Position numbers and translations under genes: made by a program. Positions 8,220-15,062 of a stretch of DNA of 33,033 bases are shown here, piece after piece. The DNA comes from Thermotogae bacterium. GTDB taxonomy: Bacteria > Thermotogota > Thermotogae > Mesoaciditogales > Mesoaciditogaceae. The stretch's first letter is position 1; every line of letters starts with the position of its first letter. The notes beneath the pieces were generated by a model that was not told the origin of the DNA, did not search any database, and saw only the letters and a list, made by a program, of their open reading frames with translations. The stretch spans positions 1 to 33,033 of the forward strand of contig JALSLY010000080.1 in the NCBI GenBank assembly GCA_026988035.1, written 5' to 3'.

Positions 8220-8243
8220 TATACCCTGTGCGGGTATATTATA
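8220..8243 (-). promoter_or_regulatory. Promoter -10 with overlapping operator-like palindrome
   Basis: TATACCC (8220-8226) and GGGTATA (8232-8238) form a perfect 7-bp inverted repeat around TGTGC. On the minus strand a consensus TATAAT lies at 8243-8238, so the palindrome covers the end of the -10 and the likely start site of the oxidoreductase mRNA. That is a classic repressor position. The TACCC-spacer-GGGTA form recalls operators of the CsoR/CstR/RcnR family as I remember them; no such regulator is in the window. No clear -35 is seen. Confidence 0.55.
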
Positions 8244-8316
8244 TACGAAAATATATGGAAATTGTATCTAAGCTACTTTGAGCAGTTGAGAGGTGCATCA
8301 AAAGGAGGAATGTTCA

Positions 8317-9237
8317 TCAAATCAACCTAAATTTTCCAGATGAATCGCATTCTATATCGCCATTCACTTCAAGCATCGTAAGTTTAACGTTTAATTCATT
8401 CATAGGTATTCCGATCGAGTGGCTTATCTCTTCAGTTGTTTTTGGACCTTTTTTCAAACATTCGATGATGGGATCGTCTATTTGTTCACTTTTTTGAGCA
8501 AGTTTAACGTACTCGAACTCCTCTATCACATCATCTACACATGTGGTACACTTTGCCCCTTCCTTGATCAATTCATTTGTGCCTTCACTTGATAAAGAGA
8601 AAATAGGACCTGGAACGGCAAAAACTTCTCTTCCCTCTTCAAGAGCTAAGCGAGCTGTTATCAAAGAACCGCTGCGTTTTGCTGCCTCAATTACAACCGT
8701 CCCTTTGGAAAGTCCGGCTATTATTCTGTTGCGCCTTGGAAATGTCCATTTATCGGGTTTGCTTCCAAAGGGAAACTCACTCACTAAACATCCGTGTTTT
8801 TTCACTTCTTCGAAAAGTTTCGCATTTGAACGTGGATAAACAATGTCCACTCCATTTCCAAGAACAGCAATAGTGCTTCCATTCTTGACTGCTGCGGCAT
8901 GGGCGGTAGAATCTATCCCATACGCCAATCCGCTCACGATCACCACACCATTTCTTGCAAGATCCCCTGCAATTAACGACGCTGCTGCTTTCCCATAAGA
9001 ACTTGCTTTTCTAGACCCGACGACAGCTATTGAAAATCTGCTTAACACATCTATTCTTTCTCCCCAAACATACAAAAGAGGGGGAGGCTCGTGGATCTCA
9101 ACCAAGGATTTTGGATATAGTTCATCTCCATAGGGAATGAGAGAGACTCCGATTTTCTCTGCCTTCTCGATCTCCTTTCGTATTCTTTCATGAGATTCTG
9201 TTTTTAATGCCTTAGCGACGGCTTCTTCGATCTTCAT
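8317..9237 (-). CDS. dprA: DNA processing protein DprA/Smf
   Basis: This 306-residue protein protects incoming single-stranded DNA and loads RecA during natural transformation. The Rossmann-like core is clear: AVVGSRKASSYG, VSGLAYGIDSTAHAAA, AVLGNGVDIVYP, FPRRNRIIAGLS, and EAAKRSGSLITARLALEEGREVFAVPG in family order. The C-terminal winged-helix domain (from about residue 245, CLKKGPKTTEEISHSIG) is present. The N-terminal region is short and no full SAM-like domain is obvious. ATG 9237 overlaps the mutL stop as ATGA, so translation is coupled. It is the last gene of the rlmB-mutL-dprA operon. No other competence gene is in the window. Confidence 0.93.
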   Translation of the reverse strand: MKIEEAVAKALKTESHERIRKEIEKAEKIGVSLIPYGDELYPKSLVEIHEPPPLLYVWGERIDVLSRFSIAVVGSRKASSYGKAAASLIAGDLARNGVVIVSGLAYGIDSTAHAAAVKNGSTIAVLGNGVDIVYPRSNAKLFEEVKKHGCLVSEFPFGSKPDKWTFPRRNRIIAGLSKGTVVIEAAKRSGSLITARLALEEGREVFAVPGPIFSLSSEGTNELIKEGAKCTTCVDDVIEEFEYVKLAQKSEQIDDPIIECLKKGPKTTEEISHSIGIPMNELNVKLTMLEVNGDIECDSSGKFRLI

Positions 9238-10949
9238 CGCCCAAAATACCTATCCAATCTCTTAAAATCGATCGAGTATACGAGAGGCCTTCCGTGTGGG
9301 CACGACCAAACTTCAAGCTCATCAAGATCTTTTAGAAGTTGATCGATCTCTTCTATGGATATTTTTTCTCCGGTTTTTACAGCGGCTTTGCATGCAAGCG
9401 TTGCCAAAAATTCATTTCGGGGATCTTCAACGAATGAGAGTCGAAACGATTCAACAGTGGATATAAATACTTCTCGCCAGTCTATAGCTTTTCCTAAGTT
9501 TGGAACTCCTGTGAGCTCATCATCTTTCCATTCAAAACCAAAGTCATGTATTTCATTTTTGTGCTCTTCAAGGATCTCTCTTTGTGTTTCCGTAAGATCG
9601 AGTTTTATTGATATTGCAAGATGCTGTGATGTACTAAAGGGTGTAGTTTTGAACTTATCATAAAGAATCCTTTCATGTGCTGCATGCATATCAACAAGAT
9701 ATAAAGCATTCTCACTTTCACAAGTTATATATCTCCCATGTATAACGCCAAGAAATTTAGTTTTTGAAAGTTTTTCACGTGCTTCCGCCAATTCTGGGCG
9801 TTTTGGTATCATATCCGTGTCAAACGGTACATTTAAGTTCTTAGAACTGCTTTTTTTAAGCTGAGAAAAGTTCGTGGAAAAAAGTAGATTTTTTTGAGAA
9901 ACTTGTGATGAATTAAAATCACCCGCTGTAGGTTCGGAAGTTCTCATTGGTCCTTTTTCTATCGGTATTTTAAAGACGGAAGGAGACGCCAAAGCTTTTT
10001 TAACAGCTCCAACTATCATTCCAAATATTTTCGACTGATCGCTAAATTTTACTTCCAATTTTTGAGGATGAACGTTCACATCCACTAATTGAGGTGGAAC
10101 TTCCAAAAACATGACAGCAATGGGAAACTCTCCCTTTTTCAAGTGTTGAGCATATCCCACTTCAATCGCCTTCATTAAAAGACCACTACGAACATATCTT
10201 CCATTGACAAAGATGATTTCGTTCACTCTGTTCTGTCTTCCAACTGTTGGGGCGCTGACGTAACCATAGATCCTAACGCCACCAAATACTGAATCCATTT
10301 TTACCAGCTCGTAATCTCCAAGAACTACTTTTATTCTTTCTTCGAGGGAGAGTCCCGGTTTTATGTTGTAAATTTCTTGATCATCATGAAGATACCGAAA
10401 GCCCACATTTTTAGAGAGAATAAACTTTTGAACTACTTCGGTAACCATTCTGGTTTCGACAGAAGTAGAGCTGAGGAACTTTCTTCTTGCTGGTATGTTG
10501 AAAAACAGATCTGACACAATAACACGAGTGCCTCTCTCTTTGGCGATCTTTGTAACTTCGCCTATTGCCCCACCAATTACATCAAGTGAAGCACCTATCT
10601 CTCCTGAAGAAGACGTTTCTATTCTCATCTTGGAAACAGCACTTATCGATCCTAAGGCTTCTCCTCTAAATCCAAAAGTTCCTATTCTGTACAAATCTTC
10701 AAATTTTTCTATCTTAGAGGTTGTATGCGGCAAAACAGCTACTTTGAGTTCTTCTGCAGACATCCCATTTCCGTTGTCTTCAACAACAATTCGAGATTTT
10801 CCACCACCATCTATTGAAATCTTTATTTTGTCAGCGCCTGCATCTAAACCATTTTCGATCAATTCCTTCACAACAGAAGATGGATGGTCCACAACTTCTC
10901 CAGCTGCAATTCTCCTTACAATTTCCTCTGGAAGTTTATGAATTGGCAT
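9234..10949 (-). CDS. mutL: DNA mismatch repair protein MutL with endonuclease domain
   Basis: This 571-residue GHKL ATPase couples mismatch recognition by MutS to strand incision. N-terminal motifs are complete: ELIENGLDAGA (catalytic Glu and Mg-binding Asn), DNGNGM, and GTFGFRGEALGS. The transducer region includes HPQKLEVKF. After a variable linker (about residues 320-385) the C-terminal domain has the endonuclease motif as DMHAAHERILYD, where the canonical last Glu of DQHA(X)2E(X)4E is Asp, and the metal-site CPHGRP near the C-terminus. It should therefore be a nicking MutL as in bacteria lacking MutH. It overlaps rlmB by 14 bases and dprA by 4. mutS is not in the window. Confidence 0.95.
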   Translation of the reverse strand: MPIHKLPEEIVRRIAAGEVVDHPSSVVKELIENGLDAGADKIKISIDGGGKSRIVVEDNGNGMSAEELKVAVLPHTTSKIEKFEDLYRIGTFGFRGEALGSISAVSKMRIETSSSGEIGASLDVIGGAIGEVTKIAKERGTRVIVSDLFFNIPARRKFLSSTSVETRMVTEVVQKFILSKNVGFRYLHDDQEIYNIKPGLSLEERIKVVLGDYELVKMDSVFGGVRIYGYVSAPTVGRQNRVNEIIFVNGRYVRSGLLMKAIEVGYAQHLKKGEFPIAVMFLEVPPQLVDVNVHPQKLEVKFSDQSKIFGMIVGAVKKALASPSVFKIPIEKGPMRTSEPTAGDFNSSQVSQKNLLFSTNFSQLKKSSSKNLNVPFDTDMIPKRPELAEAREKLSKTKFLGVIHGRYITCESENALYLVDMHAAHERILYDKFKTTPFSTSQHLAISIKLDLTETQREILEEHKNEIHDFGFEWKDDELTGVPNLGKAIDWREVFISTVESFRLSFVEDPRNEFLATLACKAAVKTGEKISIEEIDQLLKDLDELEVWSCPHGRPLVYSIDFKRLDRYFGR

Positions 10950-11664
10950 TATTTCTCATCTCCATTGCACGAAATAAAATTACAGCAACACTGACGGAAA
11001 CGTTGAGAGAATCCATTTTCCGCGCCATGGGAATAGACAAAAAATCATCACTTTTCTTCATGACAAGTCTTCGCACTCCTCTCCCCTCATTTCCAAAAAC
11101 AAAGGCAATTGGCCCAGTCATATCAACTTCATAATAGGGTTTCCCGTTCATGGTAGCTGTGTACACCCATACGTCCCGTTTTTTCAGTTCCTCAACCACT
11201 CTTGCAAGATTTGTTTCTATGGATATTGGCATTCTGAAAGCGTATCCTGCGGAGGTTTTTAAAACTGCCGGTGTTACGAGGCATCCACCGTGTTCCGGAA
11301 GAATCAGCAAATCAACTCCTGCGCCATAAGCACTTCGCACAATAGCGCCAACGTTGTGCGGATCCTGAACTTGATCGAGAATCACAACGAACGGAGGATG
11401 GTTAAGGTGATCAAGAACCTTAAAAGTATCTGCGTATTTGTAATCTTTAATCTTTGCCGCTATCCCTTGATGATCCTTGGAATGTGCAATATCTTCTAAT
11501 CTCTTTTCATTTACTTTTTCAATCGATATCTTTATGTGCCTCAGTTCGTTCTCGATTTGCTTCATTTCCTGTGAAAGATTTAAAGAATCTATAATGTACA
11601 CTTTATTCATGTGTATTTTGGCTCTTATCGCTTCTTTGACAACATTTCGACCGTAGATTATCAT
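10936..11664 (-). CDS. rlmB: 23S rRNA (guanosine-2'-O-)-methyltransferase RlmB, TrmH/SpoU family
   Basis: This 242-residue SPOUT methyltransferase transfers a methyl group from S-adenosylmethionine to a ribose 2'-OH, most likely on 23S rRNA. An N-terminal substrate-binding domain opens with IIYGRNVVKEAI. The three SpoU motifs follow: ILDQVQDPHNVGAIVRSA, FVFGNEGRG and IPMARKMDSLNVSVSVAV, the last forming the trefoil knot. I place the start at ATG 11664, seven bases after GAGGAGAG. The 22 extra upstream codons (to 11730) lack a binding site and family similarity. RlmB versus another TrmH paralogue cannot be settled without alignment. It is the first gene of the operon with mutL and dprA. Confidence 0.88.
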   Translation of the reverse strand: MIIYGRNVVKEAIRAKIHMNKVYIIDSLNLSQEMKQIENELRHIKISIEKVNEKRLEDIAHSKDHQGIAAKIKDYKYADTFKVLDHLNHPPFVVILDQVQDPHNVGAIVRSAYGAGVDLLILPEHGGCLVTPAVLKTSAGYAFRMPISIETNLARVVEELKKRDVWVYTATMNGKPYYEVDMTGPIAFVFGNEGRGVRRLVMKKSDDFLSIPMARKMDSLNVSVSVAVILFRAMEMRNNANS

Positions 11665-11705
11665 AACTTCTCTCCTCTTGTCTACTGTAAACTCCGTTCT
11701 TAATT

Positions 11706-11714
11706 TGCTAAAAT
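11706..11714 (+). promoter_or_regulatory. Extended -10 promoter for the MaoC gene
   Basis: TGCTAAAAT fits a TGn extended -10 with TAAAAT at 11709-11714, about 50 bases before the ATG at 11764. It lies close to the oppositely directed candidate at 11734-11742. Confidence 0.45.
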
Positions 11715-11733
11715 AGCACCAAGTACCCACATC

Positions 11734-11742
11734 ATTTTACCA
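11734..11742 (-). promoter_or_regulatory. Extended -10 promoter for the rlmB-mutL-dprA operon
   Basis: On the minus strand TGGTAAAAT (11742 to 11734) matches the extended -10 seen at several other promoters here. The predicted start site near 11727 leaves a leader of about 60 bases before the rlmB ATG at 11664. Confidence 0.45.
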
Positions 11743-11763
11743 TGTTAGAAGGAGGAAATTTTT

Positions 11764-12168
11764 ATGAATTTCGAAGAGATAAGTATTGGTGATACCAGAG
11801 AATTCGAGGCAAAGGTAACTGATGAAATGGTGAGAGAATTTGCTCGAATCACAGGAGACAACAATCCACTTCATTTAGACGAAGAATTCGCAAAAAAAAG
11901 CATCTTTGGCAGACGTATAGCACATGGAATGCTGGTTGCCTCTTTAATATCGAAAGTTTTAGGACACGACTTTCCAGGGGCTGGTACAGTATACGTTTCG
12001 CAATTTGTTAAATTTCGCAAGCCCGTTTATGTTAACGACACAATAAAAATAAGAATAGAAGTAAAAGATAAGAATCCTGAAAAGCGCAGGCTATTCTTAT
12101 CCACGACCGTAATAGACAATGACAAAAATGTTATAACTGGCGAAGCGGAAATTTATCTCCCAAGTTAG
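11764..12168 (+). CDS. MaoC-like (R)-specific enoyl-CoA hydratase
   Basis: This 134-residue hot-dog-fold protein hydrates trans-2-enoyl thioesters to (R)-3-hydroxyacyl thioesters. The hydratase-2 motif is intact: FARITGDNNPLHLDEEFAKKSIFGRRIAHGM, with the catalytic Asp and His in DNNPLH and the later AHGM, around residues 27-55. The length fits the single-domain PhaJ/MaoC type. Whether it acts on CoA or ACP thioesters is open. A GAAGGAGG site lies just before ATG 11764. It is transcribed divergently from rlmB and converges on the next gene, with interlocking stop codons at 12165-12168. Confidence 0.85.
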   Translation: MNFEEISIGDTREFEAKVTDEMVREFARITGDNNPLHLDEEFAKKSIFGRRIAHGMLVASLISKVLGHDFPGAGTVYVSQFVKFRKPVYVNDTIKIRIEVKDKNPEKRRLFLSTTVIDNDKNVITGEAEIYLPS

Positions 12169-12887
12169 TTGACGAAGCGCGCACGTATCCCCTCATCGCT
12201 TTTTACAAATTCATTGACTTCGGTTGGAAGCCTTACTAACAAATAAAGCCAGTATATGCCGAATGTGACGATTGTCAAGATAAGAACCAGGAAAATATTC
12301 CTCTTTGCTATAGGTCGGAGTTCTTCAATTTGAGGTAATCCTTTCATATTTCTGAGATACGAGTAAACTCTGTTTTTTACTCCATAAATTGATGCGGCGG
12401 TTGAGAATATTTGATGAAGATATATGAGAAAGAAAACAAAACCAACAAGACCGAACACGGTCGTTACTGGCGGCACAAAAGAGAAAATCATAGCAACTAC
12501 ATAGGATATCACGTACCCCCAAAACGCCCATCCGGGTATACTTTCGCTTTCCAATTCTCTCGCCGCTGCTTCGATTTCAGATTTGATCGAAAGATCATCT
12601 GTTTGAATGTTAGCAAGCATTGCGCGTGTGTGCACTATATTGTTGTTCAGTACATCCATGATCTGTTTTAAAACAATCAACTGCAAAATTGCTGTGACAA
12701 TGCCTAAAATTAACACAAAAACATAGGCGGTTGAACCAACCGAAAGCAAAATTGGCATATCCATCCCGGTATCCATACCACCAAATGCTCTCATGCCAGC
12801 TGCCATAATTATAGTGCTTGTTACGAACATTATCACTATTAATATGATCACAGTCACAGCTAATCCGACGTTCACTCTGCCATCCAT
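12165..12887 (-). CDS. DUF4234-like membrane protein
   Basis: This 240-residue protein has hydrophobic helices near residues 8-32, 45-75, 118-150 and 198-220. The last helix, within FLVLILTIVTFGIYWLYLLVRL, has the pattern of DUF4234 (a Tyr/Trp-rich helix after TxGIY), a family without a settled function. A soluble segment of about 35 residues rich in Glu and Ser (about 85-115) lies between helices 2 and 3. ATG 12887 follows a GGGGGTGG stretch. Its TAA shares bases with the TAG of the convergent MaoC gene, and no terminator separates them. Function unknown. Confidence 0.65.
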   Translation of the reverse strand: MDGRVNVGLAVTVIILIVIMFVTSTIIMAAGMRAFGGMDTGMDMPILLSVGSTAYVFVLILGIVTAILQLIVLKQIMDVLNNNIVHTRAMLANIQTDDLSIKSEIEAAARELESESIPGWAFWGYVISYVVAMIFSFVPPVTTVFGLVGFVFFLIYLHQIFSTAASIYGVKNRVYSYLRNMKGLPQIEELRPIAKRNIFLVLILTIVTFGIYWLYLLVRLPTEVNEFVKSDEGIRARFVN

Positions 12888-12948
12888 AGATCCACCCCCT
12901 CTATTTTTAATTAAATATTATCACAAAACAAAATAGATGGCAAAAAAA

Positions 12949-12977
12949 TTGTTTTTTAGTTTTATTAAGGGTATAAT
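12949..12977 (+). promoter_or_regulatory. Promoter of the hemolysin-III family gene
   Basis: TTGTTT (12949-12954) and a consensus TATAAT (12972-12977) are 17 bases apart. The predicted start is about 20 bases before the TGAGGAGG ribosome site at 12985. It is one of the best classical sigma-70-type promoters in the window. Confidence 0.7.
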
Positions 12978-13002
12978 CAGTGTTTGAGGAGGTTTACTTA
13001 CA

Positions 13003-13647
13003 ATGAATAATACAGAAAGCTTTAGATTGAGAGAAGAAATAGTCAATTCGATAACTCACGGCGTAGCTGCGCTTCTTTCGATAGCTGCGTTGGTCTTGCT
13101 GATCGTTTTTTCGGCTGTTCACGGAAATCCTTGGTATATTGTTAGTTTTACCATATACGGTTCCACGCTTGTAATACTCTATACGATTTCAACTTTGTAT
13201 CATAGTTTTCCAAATGGCGTAACTAAAAATGTTTTCGAAATTTTGGACCATTCATCCATTTTTTTGCTCATAGCCGGAACATATACACCTTTCACATTGG
13301 TGAGCTTAAGGGGACCGCTTGGATGGACAATTTTTGGAATCGTTTGGGGATTGGCTGCGGTGGGAATTGTTTTCAAAGTATTCTTTGTTAAGAGATTTGT
13401 CATTCTCTCAACTTTGCTTTACATTGTTATGGGCTGGATGATAGTTATTTCTATGAAAAATCTTATGGCAGTTTTGCCAGAAATAAGCTTGATTTTTCTG
13501 GTTGTCGGCGGCATCCTTTATACAGTTGGTACGATATTTTATATAAAAAGAAAGATCCCCTACCATCATGCTATATGGCATATCTTTGTTCTTGGCGGTA
13601 GTGCGTTCCACTTCTTCGCGATATTGGAACTTTTACAACCAAAATGA
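13003..13647 (+). CDS. Hemolysin III (PAQR/YqfA) family membrane protein
   Basis: This 214-residue protein has seven hydrophobic helices and the family metal-site residues: STLYHSF in helix 2, DHSSIFLLIAGTYTPF, and YHHAIWHIFVLGGSAFHFF near the C-terminus, giving the Ser/His/Asp/His/His set of PAQR-type zinc sites. The N-terminal EEIVNSITHG is also typical. Members are related to adiponectin/progestin receptors and may be hydrolases or stress-response membrane proteins; the hemolysin name is historical. ATG 13003 has TGAGGAGG upstream and a strong promoter at 12949-12977. It is monocistronic and converges on the phospholipase-D-type gene with an 11-base gap. Confidence 0.9.
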   Translation: MNNTESFRLREEIVNSITHGVAALLSIAALVLLIVFSAVHGNPWYIVSFTIYGSTLVILYTISTLYHSFPNGVTKNVFEILDHSSIFLLIAGTYTPFTLVSLRGPLGWTIFGIVWGLAAVGIVFKVFFVKRFVILSTLLYIVMGWMIVISMKNLMAVLPEISLIFLVVGGILYTVGTIFYIKRKIPYHHAIWHIFVLGGSAFHFFAILELLQPK

Positions 13648-13658
13648 TCTAACAAACT

Positions 13659-14630
13659 CTAAAGACTTCTTCTCCACAACGATTCAAAGTTTTCAAGATA
13701 AAGCCTTGCAATTTCTTTTGAGTGAATGACAATTAGGACTTCGTCATTTTTTGATTGAGCTGATCTTGTGAGGTTGTAAGAACCCGTTAGAACTTTTGCA
13801 TTTGGAGAATTTGGATCTATGATGATGTATTTGTCGTGAAGTAAACCATAAGGATTGTCAAATTTCTTAAAAAAACTAAATTCTTTCATTTTTGGTATCA
13901 CGCTGTATCCAGAGGAATTCCAGCTCTCGTCTGCGAGAACTCTTATTTTTACGCCATGTTCATCAAGAGCCATAAGCAGAAGAGAAATTCTCATGTCTGA
14001 AAAGGCATACATTGCAATGTCTACTTCATGCTTTGCGTGTTTCAATGCATCGACGATTTCGTCAAAAATTCCACCCGATGGGGAAAATCTCACATCCAAC
14101 CTTACACCTTCTACCGTTAAGCTCGTGGCCTCCTCAAGCTTTGAAATAGAAAAGAGCCCCTTGTACATGAGGTTGAACTCTTTATTGAATACGTGGGAGA
14201 GTGATTTAGAATCAAAGATCAAAGCATTATTCAGATCTTTATACATAGACGAAGTGGTAAAGTTTGCAGAACTTATCCACACCCATTCATCATCAATTAT
14301 GGCGAACTTCTCATGCATTAATCCTCCATTTATTGGATCGGCAACAGTATTCACTTCAGAGAAGAAATTGCGATTTATCAGGTAATTCTTTCCCTCTGTT
14401 ATGATCCTCACACTGATCCCTTCTGATTTCTTTTCTTCCAATGCACCTGCTATTTCAGGATCATCCATGTTGTAAATGGCAATCGATATAGTGGATTGCG
14501 CGGAATTGATGAGTTCTAACAAGTGAGATTTCAATGCGCCAGAACTTGGTGGAACATTGAATTGGAGGTCTATAGCAAACACTTTCGAGAGTGTTAGAAC
14601 AAAAAACAAAAAAACGATATATTGTCTCAT
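13659..14630 (-). CDS. Secreted phospholipase D-superfamily protein with two HKD motifs
   Basis: This 323-residue protein begins with a signal peptide (residues 1-19, ending KVFA) and has two PLD catalytic motifs, so one chain can form a complete active site. Motif 1 is HEKFAIID (H106, K108), followed by SSANFT. Motif 2 is HDKYIIID (H265, K267), followed by GSYNLT and NDE. The superfamily includes phospholipases, cardiolipin synthases and the nuclease Nuc. Two motifs in a short exported protein fit a nuclease or phosphodiesterase in the periplasm, but the substrate is not readable. ATG 14630 has no Shine-Dalgarno sequence, and an extended -10 ends seven bases upstream, which predicts a leaderless mRNA. 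Confidence 0.87.
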   Translation of the reverse strand: MRQYIVFLFFVLTLSKVFAIDLQFNVPPSSGALKSHLLELINSAQSTISIAIYNMDDPEIAGALEEKKSEGISVRIITEGKNYLINRNFFSEVNTVADPINGGLMHEKFAIIDDEWVWISSANFTTSSMYKDLNNALIFDSKSLSHVFNKEFNLMYKGLFSISKLEEATSLTVEGVRLDVRFSPSGGIFDEIVDALKHAKHEVDIAMYAFSDMRISLLLMALDEHGVKIRVLADESWNSSGYSVIPKMKEFSFFKKFDNPYGLLHDKYIIIDPNSPNAKVLTGSYNLTRSAQSKNDEVLIVIHSKEIARLYLENFESLWRRSL

Positions 14631-14636
14631 GTAAGT

Positions 14637-14645
14637 ATTTTATCA
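14637..14645 (-). promoter_or_regulatory. Extended -10 immediately upstream of the PLD gene
   Basis: On the minus strand TGATAAAAT (14645 to 14637) ends seven bases before the ATG at 14630, so transcription would start at about the A of the start codon. It abuts the T-run of the terminator at 14645-14680. Confidence 0.5.
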
Positions 14646-14680
14646 AAAAAGGCACCCACAATGATGTGGGTGCCTTTTTT
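14645..14680 (-). terminator. Strong intrinsic terminator, symmetrical
   Basis: AAAAAAGGCACCCAC (14645-14659) pairs perfectly with GTGGGTGCCTTTTTT (14666-14680) around a 6-base loop. The stem core is 9 GC-rich pairs flanked by A- and T-runs. It lies 13 bases after the stop of the minus-strand small gene and would end that transcript. It could work on the other strand too. Confidence 0.92.
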
Positions 14681-14692
14681 GCTTGAATCGAG

Positions 14693-14809
14693 TCAGAATC
14701 TGAACATCCCGTATTTTGCTATTTTAAGCATGTTTTCGTTTTTCACTTTTGTGGCTAATTTCTTTTGAATCATCTCATGAAATAATTTTTCCACACTCTT
14801 TTTTCTCAT
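14693..14809 (-). CDS. Small basic protein of 38 residues, unknown function
   Basis: The product begins MRKKSVEKLFHEMIQ and ends AKYGMFRF. It is rich in Lys, with a likely amphipathic helix and no cysteine or membrane segment. I do not recognise it. ATG 14809 follows GAGGAGGGG by eight bases. A longer reading to 14893 is possible but would begin upstream of the promoter found at 14845-14873, so the short form is preferred. The unit is complete on its own: promoter, binding site, ORF and strong terminator. It might instead be a small RNA whose ORF is incidental, but the good ribosome site argues for translation. Confidence 0.55.
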   Translation of the reverse strand: MRKKSVEKLFHEMIQKKLATKVKNENMLKIAKYGMFRF

Positions 14810-14844
14810 TTTTGACCCCTCCTCTACCTTTTTTCCTTCTTGCA

Positions 14845-14873
14845 CTTTTATTCTAACGCCAGTATCTTGACAA
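14845..14873 (-). promoter_or_regulatory. Promoter of the 38-residue gene
   Basis: On the minus strand TTGTCA (14873-14868) and TAAAAG (14850-14845) are 17 bases apart. The predicted start near 14838 leaves a leader of about 30 bases containing GAGGAGGGG. The -35 lies within the imperfect palindrome CTTGA-N13-TCAAG at 14866-14888. Confidence 0.45.
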
Positions 14874-14926
14874 TACGTGTTGTTCAAGATCAAATCTCAT
14901 TTGATTTGTTAACAATCTTAATTAAG
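14866..14926. promoter_or_regulatory. Row of four adjacent palindromes between divergent promoters
   Basis: In 61 bases lie CTTGA-N13-TCAAG (14866-14888), ATCAAAT-CTC-ATTTGAT (14889-14905, 7-bp arms), TTGTTAACAA (14906-14915) and CTTAATTAAG (14917-14926), nearly end to end. The first covers the -35 of the small minus-strand gene. The rest of 14810-15138 holds that gene's promoter, about 100 bases of AT-rich sequence in which I see nothing clear (14927-15027), and the rplU promoter and leader. Confidence 0.4.
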
Positions 14927-15027
14927 TTTTATTTAACATTTTGTCCAAGAGAAAAGATATGATCGTAGGGTTTAAGTACTATCGATTTTCTTGAATTGGT
15001 AACTTAATTGAAAATATTTCTTTCTTT

Positions 15028-15055
15028 TTGTATTTTGCTTCATTCGTGGTAAAAT
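15028..15055 (+). promoter_or_regulatory. Promoter of the rplU-rpoD operon
   Basis: TTGTAT (15028-15033), a 16-base spacer and TAAAAT (15050-15055), with TGG before it, give an extended -10 promoter. TCGTGG (15044-15049) and CCACGA (15058-15063) form an inverted repeat centred on the -10. The predicted start is near 15062, about 77 bases before the rplU ATG. Confidence 0.6.
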
Positions 15056-15062
15056 TTCCACG

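Noticed and set aside
11665-11730. 22-codon N-terminal extension of RlmB
   Set aside because: No ribosome site before it and it does not resemble the family. ATG 11664 has a clear GAGGAG site.
14273-14281. Perfect E. coli-type DnaA box TTATCCACA
   Set aside because: A single copy inside the PLD coding sequence, with no cluster or AT-rich unwinding region, so not an origin.
14810-14893. 28-codon extension of the small minus-strand protein
   Set aside because: It would span its own promoter. The inner ATG 14809 has GAGGAGGGG upstream.
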